Shown here: positions 1-5,195 of the stretch, one piece after another
Layout of the letters: the number at the start of each line of letters is the position of its first letter
Position numbering within the stretch: the first letter of the stretch is position 1
NCBI GenBank assembly: GCA_031261945.1
Contig: JAISIQ010000158.1
Span: 1-5,299, forward strand
Reading direction: 5' to 3'
From: Methanobrevibacter sp.
GTDB lineage: Archaea > Methanobacteriota > Methanobacteria > Methanobacteriales > Methanobacteriaceae
DNA length: 5,299 nucleotides
Notes under the pieces: generated by a model
The model's input: the letters and a program-made list of their open reading frames with translations, nothing else
Database searches by the model: none
What the model was told of the DNA's origin: nothing
Program-made: the position numbers and the translations under genes

Positions 1-100
1 CATTAATTAAAAGAATATTTTTTCCTTTAAAAGCTTTTATTAGATTAATAGCTATTTTTGGAAATAAACTTCCTCCAATTTTAACAACATACTCAATAAT
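1..100 (-). CDS. mfnE: N-terminus of an amino acid kinase family protein, probably MfnE-like (partial, runs off the left edge)
   Basis: Reading the minus strand from about position 100 gives I-E-Y-V-V-K-I-G-G-S-L-F-P-K-I-A, then N-L-I-K-A-F-K-G-K-N-I-L-L-I-N before the window ends. The K-I-G-G-S-L loop a few residues from the N-terminus, followed by an amphipathic helix and a hydrophobic strand, is the ATP-binding start of the amino acid kinase fold. The family norm would place a GGG motif just beyond the edge. The V-V-K-I-G-G-S-L wording resembles archaeal MfnE, the kinase acting on an aminomethylfuran phosphate in methanofuran synthesis. Other amino acid kinases cannot be excluded from 33 residues. 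The frame contains no ATG, GTG or TTG: an in-frame TAG lies at 119-117 and the only near-start codons are three ATT codons at 103-95. The start at 100 is chosen because it sits 4 nt after a GGTGA site. The fold is fairly sure; MfnE is inferred. Confidence 0.6.
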   Translation of the reverse strand, partial: MIEYVVKIGGSLFPKIAINLIKAFKGKNILLIN

Positions 101-103
101 AAT

Positions 104-109
104 CTCACC
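104..109 (-). promoter_or_regulatory. Shine-Dalgarno site of the mfnE-like gene
   Basis: The minus strand reads GGTGAG here, matching the archaeal 16S 3' end and identical in core to the sites of pth2 and ABCE1. It is followed by ATT-ATT-ATT-GAG in the kinase frame. The spacing favours the second ATT (4 nt away) or the third (7 nt away) as start codon. This site is the main argument that translation begins here and not at the out-of-frame ATG at 90-88, which is 14 nt from the site. Confidence 0.55.
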
Positions 110-142
110 TACTAACTACCCTACTACTATTTCTACCTACTA
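104..142 (-). repeat. Three degenerate TAGTAGG repeats in the mfnE leader
   Basis: On the minus strand TAGTAGGTAG (142-133), TAGTAGGGTAG (126-116) and TAGTAGGTGAG (114-104) follow one another directly upstream of the kinase start. Only the last has the GGTGA core. The stretch is G-rich on one strand in an otherwise nearly G-free spacer. It may be a leader element or a product of local duplication. Its role is unknown. Confidence 0.5.
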
Positions 143-480
143 TTGTTACTAATATACTTATTATTAATTAGTTTATTATTCGTAATATTATTATCATTAT
201 TATTACTAAAATTTAGCACCATTATTACTAATATTATTAATGTTATTAATATTAATAAGGTTATTAATATTATTAATATTATCAGCATTATTAATAATAC
301 TATTAATAATACTATTAGAATTAGGCTTATTAGAACTATTATTGTTATTATTGTTATTATTTTTAATAATATTAGTATTAGTGTTATTACTACTAATAAT
401 ATTGATTTTTAGCATTATGAAAATTAAAATAATAAAAAAATTAAAATTATAAAAATTATTAAAAATGTTAAAAATATTAG
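143..480. repeat. Low-complexity TTA/AAT simple-sequence tract, no gene seen
   Basis: This is almost pure A/T built from ATT/TTA/AAT triplets, with a clean 12-bp direct repeat (TTAATAATACTA at 291-302 and 303-314, with 3 more bases). Open frames here on both strands encode only runs of Leu/Ile or Asn, as expected from triplet repeats. They have no recognisable motif, no GGTGA site and no codon pattern like the neighbouring genes. I call no protein. It lies in the long spacer upstream of the mfnE-like gene and downstream of pth2. It may hold the kinase promoter, but the many TATA-like strings make any single choice arbitrary. Confidence 0.75.
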
Positions 481-500
481 AAATTATTAGAAGTACAATA

Positions 501-576
501 AATATAAATGAATATAAATGAATATAAATGAATATAAATGAATATAAATGAATATAAATGAATATAAATGAATATA
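501..576. repeat. Perfect 10-bp tandem repeat, 7.6 copies of AATATAAATG
   Basis: Seven identical copies run from 501 to 570, followed by a partial copy (AATATA) to 576. No flanking partial copy is seen on the left. Each unit carries one G and, on the minus strand, the string TTTATATT, which resembles an archaeal TATA box. A 10-bp period means it cannot be a continuous codon repeat; each frame meets a TGA or TAA within 30 bp. The period is near one DNA helical turn, so A/T steps recur on one face. Perfect identity suggests recent slippage expansion. Confidence 0.95.
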
Positions 577-612
577 GTAATCAATAATTATCCTATTAAA
601 TAGTTACTATAT
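572..612. repeat. 9-bp perfect inverted repeat at the edge of the decamer array
   Basis: ATATAGTAA (572-580) pairs exactly with TTACTATAT (604-612) across a 23-bp loop. The left arm overlaps the last partial decamer. It could be an operator-like dyad, an RNA hairpin in the pth2 3' region or chance in AT-rich DNA. The role is not known. Confidence 0.6.
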
Positions 613-618
613 AAAAAA
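613..618 (-). terminator. Oligo-T terminator downstream of pth2
   Basis: On the minus strand six T's (CTTTTTT) follow about 45 nt after the pth2 stop. Archaeal RNA polymerase commonly stops at such U-runs without needing a strong hairpin. This is the first T-run of this length after the gene, so it is the best candidate end. Confidence 0.45.
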
Positions 619-662
619 GCTATTAAATCTGTTGAATAGCCAGTATAACTATTATTTAGACA

Positions 663-1004
663 TTAGCTAAGTAATTTTAAATCTTTAGTTACTTTATCAA
701 TGATTCTATCTTCATCTGGGCCCAAACCTAAGCATGTGACTGTTCCAGAAGGTATTTCAGTTCTTCCAGCATCAGTTACAAGAAAATGAGGAATTTTGTT
801 CTGTCCAGCTATTTTTTTAAGTTCAAGAAGTTCTTCTAATGAAGGAACTTTTAATATGATTTTTGTATATCCTTCGCCTTCCCATTTTTCAATTTTTTTG
901 GGATCTGCACTTCTATAAGCTTGAAGAGAAGCATGACAACACTGTGCAGCTGTTTTTCCCTTAGATAATCCTAAATCACTTCTAACTACCATTACTTGTT
1001 TCAT
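663..1004 (-). CDS. pth2: Peptidyl-tRNA hydrolase, archaeal/eukaryotic type (Pth2)
   Basis: This enzyme cleaves the ester bond of peptidyl-tRNA released from stalled ribosomes, freeing tRNA in the cytoplasm. The 113-residue protein matches the usual Pth2 length of about 115. It begins M-K-Q-V-M-V-V-R-S-D-L and shows the G-K-x-A-A-Q-C-C-H-A signature at 16-25 and T-D-A-G-R-T-E-I-P-S-G at 77-87. T-V-T-C-L-G-L-G-P follows at 88-96, then a C-terminal D-K-V-T-K-D-L-K-L-L, all standard for the family. A longer frame opens at a GTG at 1013, but that GTG lies inside the GGTGA Shine-Dalgarno (1014-1010). The ATG at 1004, 5 nt beyond it, is therefore the better start. The gene is transcribed away from ABCE1, with which it shares a 339-bp spacer. 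Nothing in it looks damaged. Confidence 0.96.
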   Translation of the reverse strand: MKQVMVVRSDLGLSKGKTAAQCCHASLQAYRSADPKKIEKWEGEGYTKIILKVPSLEELLELKKIAGQNKIPHFLVTDAGRTEIPSGTVTCLGLGPDEDRIIDKVTKDLKLLS

Positions 1005-1009
1005 ATTTT

Positions 1010-1014
1010 TCACC
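1010..1014 (-). promoter_or_regulatory. Shine-Dalgarno site that sets the pth2 start
   Basis: GGTGA on the minus strand lies 5 nt before the ATG at 1004. It contains the GTG that would otherwise open a three-residue-longer protein. The spacing matches the other genes in the window (3-5 nt), so the ATG is preferred. Confidence 0.8.
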
Positions 1015-1022
1015 TTTAATCT

Positions 1023-1069
1023 ATGAGTATTCTATAGTATATGAGTATTATGAGTATTAAGTATTCTAT
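1023..1069. repeat. Short direct repeats (ATGAGTATT and AGTATTCTAT) upstream of pth2
   Basis: ATGAGTATT occurs at 1023-1031, 1041-1049 and 1050-1058, with starts 18 and 9 bp apart, so all three are in phase on a 9-bp grid. AGTATTCTAT occurs at 1026-1035 and 1060-1069. They lie between the pth2 Shine-Dalgarno and its likely TATA box, so they may be in the 5' leader. The function is unknown. Confidence 0.7.
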
Positions 1070-1073
1070 GATT

Positions 1074-1081
1074 ATTTTATA
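1074..1081 (-). promoter_or_regulatory. Candidate TATA box for pth2
   Basis: The minus strand reads TATAAAAT here. A start about 25 nt downstream would fall near 1052 and give a leader of roughly 48 nt that includes the ATGAGTATT repeats. In DNA this AT-rich other strings compete, so the call is weak. Confidence 0.3.
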
Positions 1082-1093
1082 GAACAATGAATT

Positions 1094-1148
1094 TTTGATA
1101 ACTTATTTGATAATATTTGATAATTTATTTGAATTAGTTATTTGATTA
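1094..1148. repeat. Five TTTGAWWA repeats spaced about one helical turn
   Basis: TTTGATAA occurs at 1094-1101, 1106-1113 and 1116-1123, with variants TTTGAATT at 1128 and TTTGATTA at 1141. The start-to-start spacing is 12, 10, 12 and 13 bp. They sit mid-way in the pth2/ABCE1 divergent spacer. They could be binding sites for a regulator or histone-positioning sequence, or simply slippage products. Confidence 0.65.
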
Positions 1149-1190
1149 TTTATTTTATATTATTTTAATATAAACTTATATCAATAATTT

Positions 1191-1319
1191 ATTAATTATA
1201 CTAAGTAATTTATTATAGTAAATTTAATAATTAAAATAGTATTTTAAAATAATAATAATGATAATGATAATAATAAAAATATAAACTAAATTATTATAAA
1301 ATTAATTATATACTAAGTA
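1191..1319 (+). repeat. Direct repeat pair ATTAATTATA-(TA)-CTAAGTA, second copy at the ABCE1 promoter
   Basis: ATTAATTATACTAAGTA (1191-1207) recurs 110 bp downstream at 1301-1319 with a TA inserted, the second copy overlapping the candidate TATA box of ABCE1. Between the copies lie a perfect palindrome ATTTTAAAAT (1241-1250) and AAT/GAT triplets (1251-1276). Just upstream, ATATAA/TTATAT form a small dyad at 1168-1181. No gene or RNA is visible in this spacer. Confidence 0.6.
1306..1312 (+). promoter_or_regulatory. Candidate TATA box for ABCE1
   Basis: TTATATA here, preceded by A/T-rich purine-containing sequence, is centred about 25 nt upstream of 1334. A start there would leave a leader of about 10 nt beginning right at the Shine-Dalgarno. 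The inference rests on spacing. Confidence 0.4.
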
Positions 1320-1334
1320 TATTATGCAATATTA

Positions 1335-1339
1335 GGTGA
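1335..1339 (+). promoter_or_regulatory. Shine-Dalgarno site supporting a TTG start for ABCE1
   Basis: GGTGA (continuing to GGTGAT) lies 4 nt before the TTG at 1344. There is no ATG or GTG between the site and the first conserved cysteine, so TTG is the likely start. Confidence 0.8.
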
Positions 1340-1343
1340 TAAA

Positions 1344-3128
1344 TTGAGTAGGATTTCTATATTAGATCATGACAGATGCCAACCAAAGAAATGTAATTAT
1401 GTTTGTATTGAATACTGCCCAGGAGTTAGAATGGAAGAAGATACAATAATTATTGATGAGAAATCTAAAAAACCTCTTATTTCTGAAGAATTATGTCAAG
1501 GATGCGGTATCTGCACAAACCGTTGCCCATTTTCAGCTATTTCTGTTATTAATTTACCTGAAACTCTTGAAGATCCTATTCATAGATATGGGCAAAATAT
1601 GTTTGAGTTATTTGGGCTTCCAAACCTTAATGAAGGATCAGTAGTAGGAATTCTTGGTCCAAATGGAATAGGAAAATCCACAATCATGAGAATCCTTTCT
1701 GGAGAGTTAATCCCAAATTTAGGAAACTGGGAAAATCCAAAAAATCAGAAATGGGATAATGTAATTGAATATTTCAAAGGATCACAACTTCAAACTTACT
1801 TTAAAAATCTTGCAAACAATGCCATAAAAGTTATACACAAGCCACAAATGGTAGATCAACTTCCAAAAGTCGTAAAAGGAAATGTGAAAGAGCTATTAAG
1901 CGGAGTTGATGAACGAGACCAATTAGACAATATCAGTGAAACATTGGATCTTAACAATATCATGAAGCGTGAAATAGCTAACCTCAGTGGAGGAGAATTG
2001 CAGAGAGTAGCTATTGCTGCTTCAGCTCTTAGAGAAGGAGATTTCTATTATTTTGATGAACCAACTTCATGGTTAGATGTAAAACAACGTTTAAATGCCG
2101 TTAAAGTAATAAGAGAATTAGCTGATGCTGGAAAATCTGTAATGGTTATAGAGCATGATTTAGCTACTTTAGATGCTATTTCAGATTATGTTCATGTATT
2201 ATACGGTCAAGCTGGAGCTTATGGTGTAGTATCTCAAATGAAAGGTGTTAGAGTTGGAATAAATGCATATATAAATGGTTTCTTAAAAGAAGAAAATATT
2301 AGAATAAGAAAACAAGCTATTGAATTCAGTATTCGCCCTCCAACTCCTGAAGATGAAGGTGAAGCTATTGTATCATATACAAATCTTAAAAAATCTTATG
2401 ATGGATTTGATCTCTGTGCTGAAGCTGGTGAAATATTCCATGATGAAATTGTAACAGCTTTTGGTTCAAATGGAATAGGAAAAACAACTTTTGCAAAGAT
2501 ATTAGCAGGTGTTGAAAAGTCAGATGAAGGAGAAGTAGAAGAAGATATACAAATAGCTTATAAACCACAATACATTGTTTCTAATTTTGAAGGGAGAGTA
2601 GAAGATTTCTTATATACTTATGCCCCAAGCTATGGTTCAAATATCTTTAAAACTGAAATTATGAAGCCATTCTCTCTTGAAGAGCTATTAGATAAACAAG
2701 TAAAGGAACTTAGTGGAGGAGAATTGCAACGTTTAGCTATTGCATCTACACTTTCAAAAGAAGCAGACATATATCTTTTTGATGAACCAACAGCTTTTCT
2801 TGATGTTGAACAAAGATTAGTTGCAGGAAGAGCTATTAGAAAAATCATAGAAAGCAGAGATGCGGCATCACTTATTATTGATCACGATATAGTTTTTATT
2901 GATTATATATCTGATAGAGCTATGGTTTTCCAAGGCACCCCCGGACTAGAAGGAATAGCTACTAAACCAACAGATCTTAGAACTTCCATGAACAAATTCT
3001 TAAAAGATCTTGAAATTACATTTAGAAGAGACAAAGAAACAAAACGTCCCCGTGTAAATAAACATGATAGCTATTTAGACCGAGAACAAAAGCGAGAAGG
3101 AGAATATTACTATTTAAAAGATAAATAA
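1344..3128 (+). CDS. abce1: ABCE1 / RNase L inhibitor-type ribosome recycling ATPase
   Basis: ABCE1 (Rli1) is a soluble twin-ATPase that splits 70S ribosomes into subunits after termination and stays on the small subunit for re-initiation. The 594-residue protein is full length. The N-terminal iron-sulfur domain has eight cysteines for two 4Fe-4S clusters (C12, C17, C21, C25 and C51, C54, C57, C61). The Y-loop H-R-Y-G is at 80-83. The first ATPase has Walker [10 protein letters not shown] (105-113), L-S-G-G-E-L-Q (214-220), Walker B with D238-E239, and H271. The second has G-S-N-G-I-G-K-T-T (374-382), L-S-G-G-E-L-Q (456-462), D480-E481 and H514. The tail R-P-R-V-N-K-x-D-S is typical. Small departures are serine for the usual proline in the second Walker A, and D-E-P-T-S-W-L-D where D-E-P-S-S-Y-L-D is common. 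Translation starts at TTG after a strong GGTGA. It converges on the aminotransferase and diverges from pth2. Identity is very sure. Confidence 0.98.
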   Translation: MSRISILDHDRCQPKKCNYVCIEYCPGVRMEEDTIIIDEKSKKPLISEELCQGCGICTNRCPFSAISVINLPETLEDPIHRYGQNMFELFGLPNLNEGSVVGILGPNGIGKSTIMRILSGELIPNLGNWENPKNQKWDNVIEYFKGSQLQTYFKNLANNAIKVIHKPQMVDQLPKVVKGNVKELLSGVDERDQLDNISETLDLNNIMKREIANLSGGELQRVAIAASALREGDFYYFDEPTSWLDVKQRLNAVKVIRELADAGKSVMVIEHDLATLDAISDYVHVLYGQAGAYGVVSQMKGVRVGINAYINGFLKEENIRIRKQAIEFSIRPPTPEDEGEAIVSYTNLKKSYDGFDLCAEAGEIFHDEIVTAFGSNGIGKTTFAKILAGVEKSDEGEVEEDIQIAYKPQYIVSNFEGRVEDFLYTYAPSYGSNIFKTEIMKPFSLEELLDKQVKELSGGELQRLAIASTLSKEADIYLFDEPTAFLDVEQRLVAGRAIRKIIESRDAASLIIDHDIVFIDYISDRAMVFQGTPGLEGIATKPTDLRTSMNKFLKDLEITFRRDKETKRPRVNKHDSYLDREQKREGEYYYLKDK

Positions 3129-3134
3129 TAGTTT

Positions 3135-3142
3135 AAAAAAAA
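3135..3142 (-). terminator. T8 terminator of the aminotransferase gene
   Basis: On the minus strand an eight-T run follows 20 nt after the aminotransferase stop. It sits inside a small dyad, TAGTTT (3129-3134) with AAACTA (3140-3145). A U-run of this length is a typical archaeal termination signal. Confidence 0.6.
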
Positions 3143-3151
3143 CTAAGAATA

Positions 3152-3164
3152 AATAGCTATTTTT
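3152..3164 (+). terminator. Palindrome plus T-run ending ABCE1 transcription
   Basis: The palindrome AATAGCTATT (3152-3161) runs into TTTTT (3160-3164), 23 nt after the ABCE1 stop. The T-run overlaps the stop codon of the opposing aminotransferase gene, so the two genes end nearly back to back. The palindrome is also one of the dispersed AGCTATT motifs. Confidence 0.45.
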
Positions 3165-4317
3165 AATGTTTTTGTAAAGTTTCAACTGCTTTTACAAATT
3201 CTTTTGCAAAAATTTTAACTTGTTCTTCAGGAATGGAGAAACTAACTCTTAAATAGTTATCCCCAAATAACTTACTTGTATAAGTTCCTTGCCTTGTGAA
3301 TATATTTTTATCAAGCAAATATTCAGCTATTTCTACAGGATCAACACCAGTTCCTTTAAGATCAATAGCTAACATATTTCCATCAGAAGGATAAACTGGA
3401 ATAAATGCACCATCAATTTTATCAACAGCTTCTTTAATGATTTTTTGATTGTTTCGTGTGGTTGTAGTAATATATTCAATCCATTTATTCTTTGAATGGA
3501 GGGCAGCTATTGCTCCAGCTTGAGCTATTACATTAGTTCCCAAATCATTAATTAAAATAGTCCTAACAGAAGCTATTATTTCAGGATTAGCTATTATTGA
3601 TCCAATTCTGAGACCAGCCATTCCAAATATCTTTGAAAAACTAAATATTGTTATTGAATGATTCGGGGCATATTTTGCAGCTAAAAAATGTTCTCTTGCA
3701 AAATCTCTGTATGTTATATCATGTAAAAGATAAATATCATTTTCAATAGCTATTTTAGCAAATTTTTTAATTTCTTCTTCTGTATAAGAAGATCCTAATG
3801 GATTTAAAGGATCAATTAAAACAATTACTTTAGTATTTTCATCCATATTTTCTTCTACAAGTTCTGGGGTTAATTTATAATCATTATCGGAGCTATAGAT
3901 AGGAACAGATATGACTTCACTTGCAAATCTACTTGCAAAATTGTCTATGATCAAATAACCCGGATCAGAAGTTATAACATTATTATGTGATTCTAATATA
4001 TCATTCATACAGAGATACAAGGATTCGGTTCCACCAGCTGTTATTAAAATATCCATATTTTCAAGATCTAAATCTTTAAGAACAAGATCTTTTAGCTCTT
4101 CAAAACCTTCTGGAGGAGGATATTTACAATATTCTTTACTTTCTACGCAATTAGCCATCGCATCCATGATAAAATTATCTTTATGTAAATGATTTGTATT
4201 TTGACCCATCCAAATCATATTTTTATCTTTAAAGACTGATTCAAAAAATTCATTAGCTGTATTAAATCCTTTTGGAGCTATTCTTGCCTCTTTTGCATAT
4301 TTCTTTGGCGGAATCAT
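3163..4317 (-). CDS. PLP-dependent class I/II aminotransferase, substrate unknown
   Basis: This fold-type I aminotransferase moves an amino group between an amino acid and a 2-oxo acid in the cytoplasm using pyridoxal phosphate. The 384-residue protein is full length. It shows T-A-G-G-T-E-S (93-99, cofactor phosphate loop), N172 in D-P-L-N-P-L-G and D200/Y203 in H-D-I-T-Y-R-D. The Schiff-base lysine K229 lies in [14 protein letters not shown] (226-239), and R357 in Y-L-R-V-S-F-S should bind the substrate carboxylate. The class includes aspartate, aromatic and branched-chain enzymes, and the sequence alone does not let me choose. It starts at ATG after GTGAT, 3 nt away. It lies 86 bp downstream of radB on the same strand with no T-run between them, so it may be read from the radB promoter as well as its own. 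Family is sure; substrate is not. Confidence 0.93.
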   Translation of the reverse strand: MIPPKKYAKEARIAPKGFNTANEFFESVFKDKNMIWMGQNTNHLHKDNFIMDAMANCVESKEYCKYPPPEGFEELKDLVLKDLDLENMDILITAGGTESLYLCMNDILESHNNVITSDPGYLIIDNFASRFASEVISVPIYSSDNDYKLTPELVEENMDENTKVIVLIDPLNPLGSSYTEEEIKKFAKIAIENDIYLLHDITYRDFAREHFLAAKYAPNHSITIFSFSKIFGMAGLRIGSIIANPEIIASVRTILINDLGTNVIAQAGAIAALHSKNKWIEYITTTTRNNQKIIKEAVDKIDGAFIPVYPSDGNMLAIDLKGTGVDPVEIAEYLLDKNIFTRQGTYTSKLFGDNYLRVSFSIPEEQVKIFAKEFVKAVETLQKH

Positions 4318-4320
4318 GAT

Positions 4321-4325
4321 ATCAC
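4321..4325 (-). promoter_or_regulatory. Shine-Dalgarno site of the aminotransferase gene
   Basis: GTGAT on the minus strand, 3 nt before the ATG at 4317, matches the 16S 3' end one step shifted from GGTGA. It supports this start and lies at the end of the degenerate decamer tract. Confidence 0.6.
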
Positions 4326-4330
4326 AATAA

Positions 4331-4400
4331 ATAGTAATTAATAATAAATAATAATAGCTAATAATAGTTAATAATAACTAACAATAGATAATATAGATAA
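4331..4400. repeat. Degenerate 10-bp tandem repeat between radB and the aminotransferase
   Basis: Six successive 10-mers fit a consensus near ATAATARNTA: ATAGTAATTA, ATAATAAATA, ATAATAGCTA, ATAATAGTTA, ATAATAACTA and ACAATAGATA (4331-4390). A weaker unit, ATATAGATAA, follows to 4400. The tract fills almost the whole 86-bp spacer, including the leader of the aminotransferase. Its period equals that of the unrelated perfect array at 501-576. No terminator T-run is present on the minus strand here. Confidence 0.7.
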
Positions 4401-4403
4401 TAG

Positions 4404-5111
4404 TTATTCAATACCTTCATTAGTAATAGAAAATTCAGTAGTTTTTCCTTCTCCTATTGATTTATGTCTTCGTAAAGTAGCTTTTCTTTTTCCATCTCTT
4501 TGAGATTTTGAGAGTTCAACTATAATTTTACTCCAATATTTAAGAATAGTTCCACCAACAGGTTTAATAGCTCCTTCTCTTTCTTCATCAAAAGTAGAAT
4601 AGATTTGGTTTGTTATGACAACTGCCATATTATATCTACGAGCCATTCTTGCTAAAGCACCCATTTGTTTTCCTAAATCTTTATTATGTAATTTTGATCT
4701 CTTTTCTTCTTTTAACCTATAAAGAGCTACAGCAGAATCCAATATTAATATATCTATATCATCAACATTCGCACTTAACCAAGATTCAACAGTTTTTAAA
4801 TCATCCCCTTGTTCTTGAAATGAATTTGGTTCAAAAACTATTATATTTTCAGCTATTTTATTAAAATCACCGTTTGATAGCTGTTTTACTCTATCAATAG
4901 ATATTCCTCCCTCTGTATCAATATAAGCTACTTTTTTACCACTTTTAGCTACTTGAACAGCTAAATTAAGAGAAATATTAGTTTTTCCAGAACCTGGAGG
5001 GCCATAAAATTGAGTTACTGTTCTTTTCTCAATTCCCCCTCCTAATAATTCATCAATTGGAGATTTTGTTTTTATTTTAGAAGAACTGTCTAAATTAGAT
5101 AATGCTTTCAT
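4404..5111 (-). CDS. radB: DNA repair and recombination protein RadB
   Basis: RadB is a euryarchaeal RecA-family paralogue of RadA that binds DNA and RadA and is thought to help homologous recombination. The 235 residues fit RadB (about 220-240). They hold just the ATPase core, without the N-terminal helix-hairpin-helix domain of RadA. The order is L-L-G-G-G-I-E-K-R (22-30), Walker A G-P-P-G-S-G-K-T (37-44), D-T-E-G-G (65-69), Walker B I-L-I-L-D-S (121-126), and V-V-I-T-N-Q-I-Y (164-171). K-P-V-G-G-T-I-L-K-Y-W follows towards the C-terminus. The start is the ATG at 5111, a few residues before the conserved core. Unlike the other genes here it has no GGTGA upstream, and its TATA box is about 26 bp from the ATG, suggesting a leaderless message. 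KaiC-like ATPases are relatives, but length and motif spacing favour RadB. Confidence 0.94.
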   Translation of the reverse strand: MKALSNLDSSSKIKTKSPIDELLGGGIEKRTVTQFYGPPGSGKTNISLNLAVQVAKSGKKVAYIDTEGGISIDRVKQLSNGDFNKIAENIIVFEPNSFQEQGDDLKTVESWLSANVDDIDILILDSAVALYRLKEEKRSKLHNKDLGKQMGALARMARRYNMAVVITNQIYSTFDEEREGAIKPVGGTILKYWSKIIVELSKSQRDGKRKATLRRHKSIGEGKTTEFSITNEGIE

Positions 5112-5133
5112 AATTTTCCCATATATAATATCT

Positions 5134-5141
5134 TATTTAAA
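5134..5141 (-). promoter_or_regulatory. TATA box of radB, spaced for a leaderless transcript
   Basis: The minus strand reads TTTAAATA, a close match to the archaeal TATA consensus. Its centre is about 26 bp from the A of the radB ATG, the usual TATA-to-start distance. Transcription would begin at or within a base or two of the start codon. Confidence 0.5.
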
Positions 5142-5156
5142 ATTATAAGTATTTTT

Positions 5157-5195
5157 ATTGAATTAATAATTGAATTAATAATTATTGAATTAATT
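5157..5195. repeat. Three copies of a 12-bp repeat upstream of radB
   Basis: ATTGAATTAATA is repeated perfectly at 5157-5168 and 5169-5180, and again with one mismatch at 5184-5195. The rest of 5196-5299 is A/T-rich with stops in every frame on both strands. I see no gene or RNA there. Confidence 0.7.

Larger units (their letters stand above)
50..4857 (+). repeat. Dispersed 7-mer AGCTATT, 21 copies on the + strand
   Basis: AGCTATT starts at 50, 618, 807, 1535, 1891, 2009, 2315, 2363, 2683, 2735, 2831, 3069, 3155, 3325, 3505, 3523, 3571, 3589, 3748, 4276 and 4851. The reverse form AATAGCT starts at 47, 1973, 2552, 2954, 3152, 3364, 3745, 4353 and 4566. Three sites (47-56, 3152-3161, 3745-3754) are the palindrome AATAGCTATT and count in both lists. 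Sites fall in genes on both strands and between genes. The counts were made by eye. Confidence 0.7.

Noticed and set aside
143..452. Open frames on both strands in the AT-rich tract (Leu/Ile-rich and Asn-rich products)
   Set aside because: They are translations of TTA/AAT triplet repeats. No motif, no Shine-Dalgarno and no codon pattern like the real genes.
501..576. CRISPR array or plasmid-type iterons
   Set aside because: The units are 10 bp, contiguous and without spacers. There are no cas genes, replication initiator or GC-containing origin boxes in the window.
663..1013. Longer pth2 starting at the GTG at 1013
   Set aside because: That GTG is part of the GGTGA ribosome binding site, and the ATG at 1004 has ideal spacing and fits the family N-terminus.
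1453..2848. Extra open frames within ABCE1 on both strands
   Set aside because: They overlap conserved ABCE1 domains in other frames and encode nothing recognisable.
2932..2950. Short GC-rich patch (GGCACCCCCGGAC) inside ABCE1
   Set aside because: It stays in frame at a variable turn (G-T-P-G) and the flanking protein is normal, so it is probably local codon drift, not inserted DNA.
4649..4864. Plus-strand open frame opposite radB
   Set aside because: It is antisense to conserved RadB motifs, with no motif of its own.
5108..5122. Four-codon upstream frame (M-G-K-L) whose TGA overlaps the radB ATG
   Set aside because: It has no ribosome binding site and would lie largely outside a leaderless radB message; such a short frame is likely by chance.
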